Numbered from the stretch's first letter, positions 1 to 6,725 are shown. The stretch: 19,285 bases of DNA from CAZSAA01 sp964604915 (GCA_964604915.1 CAZSAA010000015.1:1-19285); one strand, 5' to 3'. Program-made: numbers and translations. The notes: generated from the letters alone by a model not told the origin.

Positions 1-6
1 GAGCTC

Positions 7-40
7 TTGACAAAAAAGTATACTTATAGTATACTTTTTT
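7..40 (+). promoter_or_regulatory. Strong promoter with overlapping palindrome (operator or hairpin)
   Basis: TTGACA at 7-12 and TATACT at 30-35 are separated by exactly 17 bp, a near-consensus sigma-70 promoter, with a predicted start near 42 and about 38 nt of leader before the ATG at 80. The spacer and -10 box coincide with a perfect inverted repeat: AAAAAAGTATAC at 12-23 and GTATACTTTTTT at 29-40, separated by TTATA. A repressor bound there would block polymerase. The A-run/T-run flanks also allow a weak bidirectional terminator for a gene left of the window. Promoter spacing is seen directly; the operator role is inference. Confidence 0.65.
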
Positions 41-79
41 GATAGTTAAAATTATTGTCGAACCTTAAAAATATATATA

Positions 80-736
80 ATGAAAAAGTTAAATTTAATT
101 GCTTTTATTCTTTTATTCTTTGACAAAGTAAAAGAAAGGAATGAAAGAAAAGAATTGGCAAAATTAAACATAGAAATATTGCCAATAGGAGAGAATCCTA
201 ATTCTCGTTATAATTATGCGGAATTTAAAACTATTGCTCCCGGATCTTTTCGTTCTGGAATTATGTATGGTAAGTTCCCGGTTATGATTGATGTAGTTGC
301 TAATGGCGCAAATTATGTTGTCTCTGGGGAAAAGTATGTTGTTACTTCAAAATATAGTGAAGATGGTAGAAATCAAATTGTCTTAGAATCTCCTGGAAAA
401 AAAATACAGTATGATACGGTTATTAGATTCATTAAAAGCAGTCCGGCTGAGCACATGTATTTTTTAAATGGTAAATATGTTTTTACGAGAGAATTTACCC
501 CTTCAATGAGTGGCGGTAATCCCAAGGATTACGTAAAACGTGAAATTAATCATTGGAACGATCTCATATTTATTGAAGAAAAGGTTTATTCAAATTGGCT
601 TAAAATAGCTAAATCTTTGATAAAAGCAATGGAAGATGAAATCGGTAAAATCTTAGTTGAAGATATCTATTATGATTATTTAACCAGAGAGAAAAAAAAC
701 GAAATTTATTACTCGGCAATAGAAAAATTGCCCTAA
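80..736 (+). CDS. Hypothetical protein, AT-rich, 218 aa
   Basis: I do not recognise this protein. The N-terminus has a short hydrophobic run (residues 5-14) followed at once by a highly charged segment rich in Lys, Glu and Arg, so it is either a very short membrane anchor or a cytosolic protein. The middle (about 45-150) has alternating hydrophobic and polar stretches, as in a beta-rich domain, and the C-terminal 60 residues look helical with many aromatic and acidic residues. The coding sequence is far richer in A+T than the genes from 1285 onward. It stands alone between its own promoter (7-35) and an intrinsic terminator (751-779). There is no Shine-Dalgarno; the ATG at 80 is the first start after the predicted transcription start. 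Composition suggests recent acquisition, but that is inference. Confidence 0.7.
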   Translation: MKKLNLIAFILLFFDKVKERNERKELAKLNIEILPIGENPNSRYNYAEFKTIAPGSFRSGIMYGKFPVMIDVVANGANYVVSGEKYVVTSKYSEDGRNQIVLESPGKKIQYDTVIRFIKSSPAEHMYFLNGKYVFTREFTPSMSGGNPKDYVKREINHWNDLIFIEEKVYSNWLKIAKSLIKAMEDEIGKILVEDIYYDYLTREKKNEIYYSAIEKLP

Positions 737-750
737 CTTTAGGGAGGGGA

Positions 751-779
751 GGGAAATACTTAAAATATTTCCCTTTTTT
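751..779 (+). terminator. Intrinsic terminator of the 80-736 gene
   Basis: GGGAAATA at 751-758 pairs perfectly with TATTTCCC at 766-773 around a 7-nt loop and is followed by six T. It begins 15 nt after the stop codon. Confidence 0.8.
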
Positions 780-833
780 ATTTTCTTAAAATAATTTTGG
801 TTCGAACATCGTCCGCGACCCCGAGCATTTCAC

Positions 834-860
834 AAAAAACAAGTTAATAGCTTGTTTTTT
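834..860. terminator. Second, bidirectional terminator-like hairpin
   Basis: AAAAAACAAG at 834-843 and CTTGTTTTTT at 851-860 form a perfect 10-bp stem around TTAATAG. A-run and T-run flanks make it usable in both directions. It follows a short GC-rich patch (799-826) that includes GGTTCGAAC, a T-arm-like string; no complete tRNA can be folded from it. Confidence 0.6.
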
Positions 861-891
861 ATTTGAATTCCCATGCCATTTTTCTTAGTTT

Positions 892-920
892 TTGCTTATT
901 AAAATACTTTATGTTATCAT
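892..920 (+). promoter_or_regulatory. Promoter of the small basic protein gene
   Basis: TTGCTT (892-897) and TATCAT (915-920) are 17 bp apart, giving a start near 927. This places the upstream TTG at 892 inside the promoter and supports translation from ATG 952. Confidence 0.55.
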
Positions 921-951
921 AAATACCATATTTATAGTTAATGATAAAAAT

Positions 952-1089
952 ATGGCTCTTAAACCACACAGAGTTGGCAGAAGAAAAAGTAGCAAATCTC
1001 ACAAAACCGCTAAACGCTTAGAAGTTAAGCGCGTTATGTTAGAGAACAAGGCTAAGAAGAAAAGCGATAAAGAGGTGATAAAGAAGTAG
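952..1089 (+). CDS. Small very basic protein, 45 aa
   Basis: The protein starts MALKPHRVGRRKSS and consists largely of Lys, Arg, Ser and Glu, with no cysteine and no membrane segment. Such composition is typical of small RNA- or DNA-binding proteins and ribosomal accessory proteins, but it does not match the motifs of L32, L34, L36 or S21 that I know, so I give no family. A longer reading from TTG 892 would add a hydrophobic AT-rich stretch encoded by the promoter itself, so I reject it. An intrinsic terminator follows 40 nt downstream, so the gene is monocistronic. It shares the low GC of its left neighbour. Coding status is likely because of its own promoter, coherent basic composition and terminator. 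Confidence 0.6.
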   Translation: MALKPHRVGRRKSSKSHKTAKRLEVKRVMLENKAKKKSDKEVIKK

Positions 1090-1128
1090 CTTAATAGAAA
1101 CATCCCTTTAGCTGACTAAATGATTAGA

Positions 1129-1153
1129 GACTGCCATGGAGGCGGTCTTTTTT
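1129..1153 (+). terminator. Intrinsic terminator of the small basic protein gene
   Basis: GACTGCC at 1129-1135 pairs with GGCGGTC at 1141-1147 (one G-T pair) around a 5-nt loop, followed by six T. Confidence 0.85.
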
Positions 1154-1155
1154 CT

Positions 1156-1185
1156 ATGACTGTTTTTATTTTTCGCTCTTATAAT
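1156..1185 (+). promoter_or_regulatory. Possible distal promoter for the zinc-ribbon gene
   Basis: A perfect TATAAT at 1180-1185 has ATGACT 18 bp upstream (1156-1161). Transcription would start near 1192, about 93 nt before the ATG at 1285. A second candidate promoter lies closer (1217-1248). Confidence 0.45.
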
Positions 1186-1216
1186 ATACGCCTGTAATCA
1201 TATAGGTCTCGAGTAA

Positions 1217-1248
1217 ATAGACAAAACTCCCCATTCCGTGGTATTTTT
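1217..1248 (+). promoter_or_regulatory. Extended -10 promoter, first copy of a shared architecture
   Basis: The element reads ATAGACAAAA, 12 variable bases, then TGGTATTTTT. It can be read as a -35 TAGACA (1218-1223), an 18-bp spacer and a TG-extended -10 TATTTT (1242-1247). The same layout recurs at 1834-1865 upstream of the next gene. Leader length to the ATG at 1285 is about 30 nt. Confidence 0.45.
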
Positions 1249-1284
1249 ATCATATAAACGGATTAAACAGATAATATAAAAAAT

Positions 1285-1752
1285 ATGAAAAACTGCGCGA
1301 CTTGCGGCATGCCGCTAGAAAAGAAAGAGGATTTCGCGTTAGGCGATGAAAACGCAGAGTTTTGCGCCTACTGCGTTAATCCAGATGGTAGCGTAAAGCC
1401 AGGTGAGGAGATCTTTAAGGGAGGCGTCCAATTCTTCCTAAATGCCTTAGGTGGAGAAAAAGTCCTTGCCGAAAAGATCACTAGGAAGAATATGAGCCGA
1501 CTCCCTTATTGGCAGGAACACGCCTTCGAATCCCTCAAGGGTGATGTAGCTACGGATGAAGAATTCCAAGCGGCCATGGGAAAAATGAAGAAAGTAAAGA
1601 TTTTCAATTGCACCGATACGCATTCCCTGGAAAAAGAAATCAATAAGTTCTTGGAAGAATTCGGTGGCAGGATCCAGGAAACGGAACGGATGATGCATGT
1701 TCTGGCTGAACCGCGATATATAGTCGCGATATTCTACACAGAAAGAGCATAG
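1285..1752 (+). CDS. Zinc-ribbon protein with Cse60-like C-terminal domain
   Basis: Residues 1-45 form a putative zinc ribbon: C4-x2-C7 and C27-x2-C30, with the GMPL motif after the first pair, DF near 16-17 and G/P-rich turns after the second, as in the family PF12674. Residues 50-95 are a helical linker. Residues 101-153 (from KKVKIF to AIFYTE) resemble the small sporulation/Cse60-like beta-alpha domain, where a strand is followed by an acidic helix ending NKFLEEFG and a final IxYxE strand. That second assignment is from memory of the pattern and is tentative. The protein has no signal peptide and is probably cytosolic, perhaps a metal-dependent regulator, but no DNA-binding helix is evident. 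It is monocistronic, between its own promoter and a strong terminator. Confidence 0.8.
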   Translation: MKNCATCGMPLEKKEDFALGDENAEFCAYCVNPDGSVKPGEEIFKGGVQFFLNALGGEKVLAEKITRKNMSRLPYWQEHAFESLKGDVATDEEFQAAMGKMKKVKIFNCTDTHSLEKEINKFLEEFGGRIQETERMMHVLAEPRYIVAIFYTERA

Positions 1753-1768
1753 TATCCGTTATTAAGAC

Positions 1769-1797
1769 AACGGCTTTAATTACTAAAGCCGTTTTTT
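1769..1797 (+). terminator. Strong intrinsic terminator
   Basis: AACGGCTTTA (1769-1778) pairs perfectly with TAAAGCCGTT (1784-1793) around ATTAC, followed by more T. Confidence 0.9.
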
Positions 1798-1833
1798 ATA
1801 GCAAAGTCCATTTAATGCCGTTTGCCTATATCC

Positions 1834-1865
1834 ATAGACAAAATATGGCGTTACATGGTATTTTT
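1834..1865 (+). promoter_or_regulatory. Extended -10 promoter, second copy of the shared architecture
   Basis: ATAGACAAAA (1834-1843), 12 bases, TGGTATTTTT (1856-1865) repeats exactly the flanks found at 1217-1248 with the same spacing, although the 12 inner bases differ. With -10 at 1859-1864 the start would be near 1871, only about 3 nt before the ATG at 1874, predicting an almost leaderless mRNA. Confidence 0.45.
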
Positions 1866-1873
1866 GTTGATAG

Positions 1874-2728
1874 ATGGTAAAAAATCATAGGGAAAATGAA
1901 AATCTAAGAAAACTTAATTTTAATATGCTCATCAAGAGAATAATTTCGCCCATATGCGGCAAAGCTGCCCTCCAAAGGATATTCGAAACGCTATACCTGG
2001 TATCTCTAGAAGGCATGAATATCGGTAGCGGGGCTGATTTCCGGGATAGCGGTGAAAGATATGCCCTTAGGCATATCGAAAAGAAACTTAGGGGGATAGA
2101 CAGGGCGGCTATATTCGACGTAGGAGCGAATATCGGGGCATACTCGCTCCTCCTATCCGAAACATTCGGTCCAGATCGGGACATATATTCCTTTGAGCCC
2201 TGCCGGCACGCTTTCGATGCGCTAAAGCAAAATACCCGAGAACGGGTAAATATCCATCCGTGCCGCTTCGGCTTCGGCGACCAGGATGCCAGAGCCACCA
2301 TCCACAGCGATGCGGGCGGTTCCGGCCTAGCTAGCATATATAGCCGGAGGATGGATCACTACGGCGTCTATCTTAGCCAAGAAGAAGATGTCGAGATCAA
2401 GCGGATAGATGCCTTTTGCCAGGAGCAGGGGATAAGCCGGATAGGCTTCTTGAAGTTGGATGTAGAGGGGCATGAGTTCAAGGCCCTGCAAGGCGCTTCA
2501 GGCATGATCGGATCGGGCAAGATCGATTGCATCCAATTCGAGTTCGGCCAATGCGATATAGATTCAAGGACCTTCCTCCAAGATTTTTATTACTTGCTCA
2601 AGGATGATTATGCAATATACCGCATCTTGAAAAACGGCCTGCGTGAGGTTAGGGGGTATAAGGAGACATATGAACTATTCCGAGGAACTACCAACTATTT
2701 GGCGATAAGGAAGGAATTGGCTGGATAA
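1874..2728 (+). CDS. FkbM family SAM-dependent methyltransferase
   Basis: A 284-aa Rossmann-fold methyltransferase of the FkbM type, which usually O-methylates sugars or other small hydroxylated groups. Motif I, the SAM-binding loop, is FDVGANIGAY at 81-90; the post-I strand ends SFEP at 106-109; the family hallmark LKLDVEGHEFKALQGA is at 193-208, where D196 and E198 are the usual acidic pair. The first 50 residues are a basic, partly hydrophobic extension ahead of the core. The ATG at 1874 fits a leaderless start; an internal ATG at 1925 (residue 18) is a plausible alternative. The acceptor is unknown: no glycosyltransferase lies next to it, which is unusual, as such enzymes often sit in surface polysaccharide clusters. 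A strong terminator follows. Confidence 0.9.
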   Translation: MVKNHRENENLRKLNFNMLIKRIISPICGKAALQRIFETLYLVSLEGMNIGSGADFRDSGERYALRHIEKKLRGIDRAAIFDVGANIGAYSLLLSETFGPDRDIYSFEPCRHAFDALKQNTRERVNIHPCRFGFGDQDARATIHSDAGGSGLASIYSRRMDHYGVYLSQEEDVEIKRIDAFCQEQGISRIGFLKLDVEGHEFKALQGASGMIGSGKIDCIQFEFGQCDIDSRTFLQDFYYLLKDDYAIYRILKNGLREVRGYKETYELFRGTTNYLAIRKELAG

Positions 2729-2757
2729 CCGTAATACCAGCGAATATTACCTCTGAC

Positions 2758-2791
2758 AAAAGGGTCATAGCCTAGAGCGATGACTCTTTTT
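2758..2791 (+). terminator. Intrinsic terminator after the FkbM gene
   Basis: AAAAGGGTCAT (2758-2768) pairs with ATGACTCTTTT (2780-2790), 11 bp with one G-T pair, ending in a T run. A second small hairpin, GTAATA/TATTAC at 2731-2750, lies just before it. Confidence 0.75.
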
Positions 2792-2833
2792 GGTTTCTCT
2801 AGATTCTTTTTTCTGGATTCAATCGCCTAATCA

Positions 2834-2842
2834 TGATATAAT
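2834..2842 (+). promoter_or_regulatory. Extended -10 promoter for the PCD gene
   Basis: TGATATAAT gives a TG-extended consensus -10 (TATAAT at 2837-2842); no good -35 is seen at 17 bp, as is common for extended -10 promoters. The start near 2849 leaves a 52-nt leader. That leader contains the direct repeat CCGGCTGGAA at 2850-2859 and 2867-2876. Confidence 0.6.
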
Positions 2843-2900
2843 ATATTGCCCGGCTGGAAAGGTCGTCCGGCTGGAATAATAGGTAATAAGCTGAAAAAAT

Positions 2901-3159
2901 ATGGCTAAACACCTAGAAACTATATCGGAGAGCGAAGCGCGAGAGCTTCTTTCGGGCCTGCCTGGTTGGGAATTGAACAAGGACGGGATAAGCAAGCGCT
3001 TTAGTTTCGATAGCTTCCCGGAAGCGGTATGGTTCATCGGCAATCTGGTTCCTTTCTTCGAAGAGGAGGACCATCATCCCGATATCCATATCTCATACAA
3101 GGAAGTAGTCTTCGAACTCACTANNNNNNNNNNTAGAGGAGGAGTTCGGCGATAAATAA
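2901..3159 (+). CDS. Pterin-4a-carbinolamine dehydratase, interrupted by assembly gap
   Basis: The enzyme dehydrates 4a-hydroxytetrahydropterin; the fold is also known as DCoH. The active-site signature is clear: E-E-E-D-H58-H59-P60 followed by H63, Y66 and the strand VVFEL. Ten N at 3124-3133 break the gene just before the expected T-H-x-x-G-G-L-T motif. After the gap, a different frame reads EEEFGDK and stops at TAA 3157-3159, which is a normal C-terminus for this family. The base before the gap (A at 3123) fits the second Thr, and the TA after it fits Ile. So the gene is probably intact and the 10 N stand for roughly 50 missing bases (a multiple of three). No phenylalanine hydroxylase is nearby; the substrate here is unknown. 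Confidence 0.88.
3124..3133. other. Assembly gap (10 N)
   Basis: A run of ten undefined bases, a conventional scaffold placeholder. Family alignment from memory suggests about 51 real bases belong here. Confidence 0.95.
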
Positions 3160-3184
3160 CCTTATAAACTAACCTTTCAAACAT

Positions 3185-3535
3185 ATGGATAATGATATGC
3201 TTAGGATAAAGAAAATCAGGGATAGTTTGGACGAGATGGAATCTCTGGTATCAGCGGGAGAAGATAAGTCCAAGGAAGCTATCTCCCGCTTAGCCCAGAA
3301 GACGCGCGAAGCCCTGGAACGAGGCGGAGAAATGGCTGGCAATCTCGTCAACAAGGCGGAAGAAGGCGCGAATGCCGTAGCCGGCAAGGTCAAGGATATA
3401 AAGGATAGATATGAGCGGATAGATGGAGAGACGAAACGGAAGATTTGCCACGGCCTAGGCGTAGTCGCGGCTGCTCTAGTCGCTCTCATCACGATCAAGA
3501 AGGTCGCTTGGCTGCTTGATCGGGATAAGCGTTGA
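3185..3535 (+). CDS. DUF883/ElaB-YqjD-like tail-anchored helical protein
   Basis: A 116-aa protein, almost entirely charged amphipathic helix over residues 5-80 with repeated Ala-Gly-Lys/Glu patterns (for example EMAGNLVNKAEEGANAVAGK), then a single hydrophobic segment at about 89-108 and a short basic tail ending DRDKR. This arrangement resembles the ElaB/YqjD/DUF883 group, which are C-tail-anchored inner-membrane proteins, some of which bind ribosomes in E. coli. The match is architectural rather than motif-based. It starts 25 bp after the dehydratase stop with no promoter or terminator between, so the two are probably co-transcribed, and its TGA stop lies 5 bp before the next start. Confidence 0.65.
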   Translation: MDNDMLRIKKIRDSLDEMESLVSAGEDKSKEAISRLAQKTREALERGGEMAGNLVNKAEEGANAVAGKVKDIKDRYERIDGETKRKICHGLGVVAAALVALITIKKVAWLLDRDKR

Positions 3536-3540
3536 AAAGT

Positions 3541-3753
3541 ATGCCGAAGTACAGCAAGAATGCTCAAAACAAGATCAAGGAAGTAATGGAGGAGTATAAA
3601 GAAGGAAAATTGAAAAGCGGCCGATCCAAAAAACCGGTGAAGGCTCAGGAACAGGCGGTCGCCATCGGCATTTCGGAAGCTAAGCGGGCAGGTTATAAAG
3701 TCCCGAAAAAGAAAAGGGCTAATTCCTGGATTGTGATTTTAGGAAAATTTTAG
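3541..3753 (+). CDS. DUF6496 small basic protein
   Basis: A 70-aa protein starting MPKYSKNAQNKIKEVMEEYK, with the middle motif KEGKLKSGRS and the segment QAVAIGISEAKRAGYKVPKK. This is the pattern of the DUF6496 family, widespread small Lys-rich proteins of unknown role, proposed only by annotation to bind nucleic acid. ATG 3541 is chosen over the in-frame TTG at 3532 because family members start MPKYS. The last residues (SWIVILGKF) are less basic and are encoded by DNA that also contains the -35 box of the next gene. Likely the last gene of the unit with the dehydratase and the tail-anchored protein. Confidence 0.8.
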   Translation: MPKYSKNAQNKIKEVMEEYKEGKLKSGRSKKPVKAQEQAVAIGISEAKRAGYKVPKKKRANSWIVILGKF

Positions 3754-3759
3754 TATAAT
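3731..3759 (+). promoter_or_regulatory. Promoter of the beta-lactamase-like gene
   Basis: TTGTGA (3731-3736) lies inside the end of the DUF6496 gene; TATAAT (3754-3759) follows after 17 bp, immediately after that gene's stop. The start near 3766 argues that translation begins at ATG 3819 rather than at the ATG at 3761, which is in another frame. Confidence 0.7.
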
Positions 3760-3818
3760 CATGAATGAGAAGATGAGAATATTCCTTGTTTCTTTCCTGA
3801 AACAGGATATATCAGCAT

Positions 3819-4883
3819 ATGAGCATTCCCGAGTTAAGGCGAAAATCGATTTCTCCCTGTCCACTAAGCATCAAGCATCCCTTGGCGTCTATTTTGATGG
3901 CTGTCCTGATTTTCGGAATCGGATTCTTTTGTGGCGCGTATTTGCTTGCCCAGCGCAACCAAACAGAGAAGCAATCGACCCAAGTCAGGCAGAAGGGAAC
4001 ATACCGATTCATTAATCCTCTCCTCGAATGCGATATCCAAGGCTTCGAGTTCAACCGCAAATACATACCCTTCGAAGACGAAGTAAAGCACGAGATAAGC
4101 AGGCTGAATGAAGGGTCCTATAACGGCAACGAATTCGCCGTGTATTTCCGCGATCTCAACAACGGCCCTTGGTTCGGCATCAATGAAGAAGAGGCTTTCA
4201 CGCCGGCTAGCTTAATGAAGGTGCCTCTGATGATCGCCTATTTCAAGCAGGCGGAAAGGGATCCAGGCATACTGGATGAGAAAATAAAGTTGGAATCCGC
4301 TGATAGTAGCTATTATCAGAACATCGACTCCGGCCTGGACTTAATCGTCGGGACGGAATATAGCGTCAGGGAGCTAATCGATTTCATGATTATCAACTCC
4401 GATAATGGCGCCATGCTGACCCTCCTCAATTATATCGACCCAGCTCAGCTAGAAAAGGTATATACTGACTTAGGGATAACCGTCCCTAACATCAGGACGC
4501 CGGAAGACTATATGTCGGTCAAGGAATATGCCTCTTTCTTCCGCATCATGTATAACGCCGCCTATCTGGATGAAGAACACTCAGAAAAAGCCTTGGATCT
4601 GCTTTCCCGCAGCCAGTTCCACGCTGGCTTGGTAGCTGGCGTTCCGGCTGGGATCAAGGTGTCCCACAAATTCGGCGAACGGAAAAATATCTATATCGGC
4701 CAACAGACCGACCAATTGCACGAATGCGGCATAATATACTATCCAGAGCGGCCATATCTGCTTTGCGTCATGACCCGCGGCAGTGACCTTAATGTCCTAG
4801 CCAATTTCATCAAGGACATATCAAGCCTGATATATAGACAGATAAACGAGAGCTACGAGGATAAGGGAACATCCTCCCTATAG
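3819..4883 (+). CDS. Class A beta-lactamase-like serine hydrolase, membrane-anchored
   Basis: A 354-aa protein with one N-terminal transmembrane segment at about 22-44 and the catalytic domain outside. Three penicillin-recognising motifs are visible: S131-L-M-K134 (nucleophile and base), S194-D-N196, and K284-F-G286 in place of KTG. The fold therefore is that of class A beta-lactamases and related D-Ala-D-Ala peptidases (PF13354 type). I cannot find the omega-loop E-x-x-L-N that carries the deacylating glutamate of true class A beta-lactamases; the corresponding region reads TPEDYMSVKEY. That favours a peptidoglycan-type or other esterase/peptidase role, not antibiotic resistance. A weak AGGA lies 11 nt before the start. 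It is followed after 36 bp by another anchored hydrolase with its own promoter. Confidence 0.85.
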   Translation: MSIPELRRKSISPCPLSIKHPLASILMAVLIFGIGFFCGAYLLAQRNQTEKQSTQVRQKGTYRFINPLLECDIQGFEFNRKYIPFEDEVKHEISRLNEGSYNGNEFAVYFRDLNNGPWFGINEEEAFTPASLMKVPLMIAYFKQAERDPGILDEKIKLESADSSYYQNIDSGLDLIVGTEYSVRELIDFMIINSDNGAMLTLLNYIDPAQLEKVYTDLGITVPNIRTPEDYMSVKEYASFFRIMYNAAYLDEEHSEKALDLLSRSQFHAGLVAGVPAGIKVSHKFGERKNIYIGQQTDQLHECGIIYYPERPYLLCVMTRGSDLNVLANFIKDISSLIYRQINESYEDKGTSSL

Positions 4884-4884
4884 G

Positions 4885-4913
4885 TTTCCATCGAGAGCAT
4901 AATCTGATATAAT
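4885..4913 (+). promoter_or_regulatory. Promoter for a leaderless GH3 transcript
   Basis: TTTCCA (4885-4890), 17 bp, then TG-extended TATAAT (4908-4913, TGA at 4905-4907). The expected start is 4919-4921, which coincides with the ATG at 4920, so the mRNA should have no 5' leader. Confidence 0.7.
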
Positions 4914-4919
4914 ATACCC

Positions 4920-6725
4920 ATGAAAAAAGGATACCGGATCAAACTTGCCATATCCCTGACCTTGCTGACCGCCGCGATTGTAGCGGCTTTATTTTTCTTT
5001 TCTCGTCTTTTTTCCAATAAACTGGACAACCAGACGCTGCAGATGGATAAGGAGGCGCTATATTGGGACTCATCTTTACCGACAGCGGAGAGAGTAGAGG
5101 ATTTGCTGGCACGGATGAGCTTAGCGGAAAAAGTCGGACAGATGGCATTAGTAGAGAAAAACAGCCTAAAGAATATGGATGATGTCGCTCGGTATGGTGT
5201 AGGCGCCATCTTGAGCGGTTCAGGTGCCAAACCTCGTTCTAATACTCCGGAAGGTTGGCGTAATCTGGTAAATGGTTTCGAAACAGCTGCTAAGGCAAGT
5301 CGCCTAGGTATACCGATACTATACGGAGTAGATGTTACCCATGGTCATTCTAACATACCAGGAGCCACCATATTCCCTCACCAGATTGGTCTAGGCGCTG
5401 CTGCCAATCCAGACTTGGTATACCGTATCGGTCAGGCAAGCGCCAAGGAGATGCGCGCTACTGGCATATACTGGGGCTTTTCTCCTTCTTTGGACGTAGC
5501 TTTAGATAATCGTTGGGGACGGATGTATGAATCATTTGGTAGCGATCCGGAAATCGTCACCGCCTTGGGTCAAGCATATATCACTGGTTTTCAAGAAAAT
5601 GGCTTGGCGGCCGCGACCGCCAAGCACTTTGTCGGTTTGGGGGCAATGGAGTGGGGCACTTCGATAAATAAGGACTACAGGATAGATCAGGGGAGGATAG
5701 GGGTGAACGAAGCCAAATTACGAGCCGTCCACCTTCCGGCATTTGCCGTTGCGATAGAGAGCGGAGTAAAAAGTATCATGGTCGGCTTGGCTGATTGGCA
5801 AGAGAAGAAGCTCGTTGCCAACCGGTATTTGCTAAATGACGTACTCAGGGACGAATTAGGATTCCAAGGAGTGGTCGTTAGCGATTGGTATGGAGTATAT
5901 AATATATCTAGCAGCAAATACGATTCCGCGGCTATCGCGATAAACGCTGGGGTTGACATGATCATGCTACCTTTTGATTATAAAGATTTTGTCAGGGACG
6001 TGGAAGCGGCGGTAAACGCCGGTGATATCAGTCAAGCCAGGATAGACGAATCAGTCCGGCGCATCCTAACCATGAAATTCGAGCTCGGACTATTCGATTC
6101 GCCTGTGAATGATGACCCCGACCTTTCTGTCATCGGATCCCCGGAACACAAGGATCTAGCTCGGCAAGCAGTGCGGGAATCGCTCGTCCTGCTCAAGGAG
6201 AGAGGCGATATCCTGCCGCTTAGCCAGGATATCGGGGAAATATTAGTCGCTGGTTCAGCTGCGGATAATCTCGGGCAGCAATCCGGCGGTTGGACGATAG
6301 AATGGCAGGGGATAGATGGAAATTGGATTCCTGGTACTACTATTCTAGAAGGTATAAGAAAGGCGGTACGAGAAAATACTGTTATTAACTTCAAACCGTC
6401 AGGCGACTTCGGTCGAGAAAAGCAGAAGGCAGTCATCGGTATCGCCGTGGTCGGTGAAAAGCCATATGCCGAAGGGGTCGGCGATAACGAGCGCCCACAG
6501 CTATCCGAAGAAGATTTGCAGGCTATCGCTAACTTGCGCAAGAATGCTGATAAAATAATCGTTATCATCATATCTGGCCGGCCGTTGGATATAAGGAGAT
6601 ATGCCTTTAATTGGAATGCTATCATCGCCGCCTGGCTGCCTGGCACCGAAGGCCAAGGCGTAGCTGACGTATTGTTCGGCGATTACCCATTTAAGGGCAA
6701 GTTGCCGGTAGAGTGGAAGTTGTGA
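4920..6725 (+). CDS. Glycoside hydrolase family 3 beta-glycosidase, membrane-anchored
   Basis: A 601-aa GH3 enzyme, expected to remove sugars from the non-reducing ends of beta-glucans. Residues 8-30 form a signal anchor, so the enzyme probably faces outward. The (beta/alpha)8 domain covers about 50-395: sugar-binding GVDVTHGHSN (136-145), KHF (235-237) and the nucleophile D322 in VVVSDWYGV. The second alpha/beta domain (about 415-601) holds the candidate acid/base E518 in the GEKPYAEGVGD segment, as in plant and bacterial exo-glucanases. At 601 aa there is no third fibronectin-like domain as in BglX. It is not NagZ, which is one-domain. The start fits the leaderless promoter. Exact substrate cannot be told. 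Confidence 0.93.
   Translation: MKKGYRIKLAISLTLLTAAIVAALFFFSRLFSNKLDNQTLQMDKEALYWDSSLPTAERVEDLLARMSLAEKVGQMALVEKNSLKNMDDVARYGVGAILSGSGAKPRSNTPEGWRNLVNGFETAAKASRLGIPILYGVDVTHGHSNIPGATIFPHQIGLGAAANPDLVYRIGQASAKEMRATGIYWGFSPSLDVALDNRWGRMYESFGSDPEIVTALGQAYITGFQENGLAAATAKHFVGLGAMEWGTSINKDYRIDQGRIGVNEAKLRAVHLPAFAVAIESGVKSIMVGLADWQEKKLVANRYLLNDVLRDELGFQGVVVSDWYGVYNISSSKYDSAAIAINAGVDMIMLPFDYKDFVRDVEAAVNAGDISQARIDESVRRILTMKFELGLFDSPVNDDPDLSVIGSPEHKDLARQAVRESLVLLKERGDILPLSQDIGEILVAGSAADNLGQQSGGWTIEWQGIDGNWIPGTTILEGIRKAVRENTVINFKPSGDFGREKQKAVIGIAVVGEKPYAEGVGDNERPQLSEEDLQAIANLRKNADKIIVIIISGRPLDIRRYAFNWNAIIAAWLPGTEGQGVADVLFGDYPFKGKLPVEWKL

Noticed and set aside
799..830. tRNA-like string GGTTCGAAC with GC-rich neighbours
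   Set aside because: No acceptor, anticodon or complementary T-stem can be formed on either strand, so it is not called a tRNA; only kept as a possible integration relic.
892..951. TTG start at 892 for the small basic protein
   Set aside because: The added residues are encoded by a good promoter, with transcription starting after the TTG; ATG 952 fits better.
3761..4015. 84-codon ORF at the start of the beta-lactamase-like gene
   Set aside because: It overlaps the true gene in another frame and its ATG lies upstream of the predicted transcription start; no family features.
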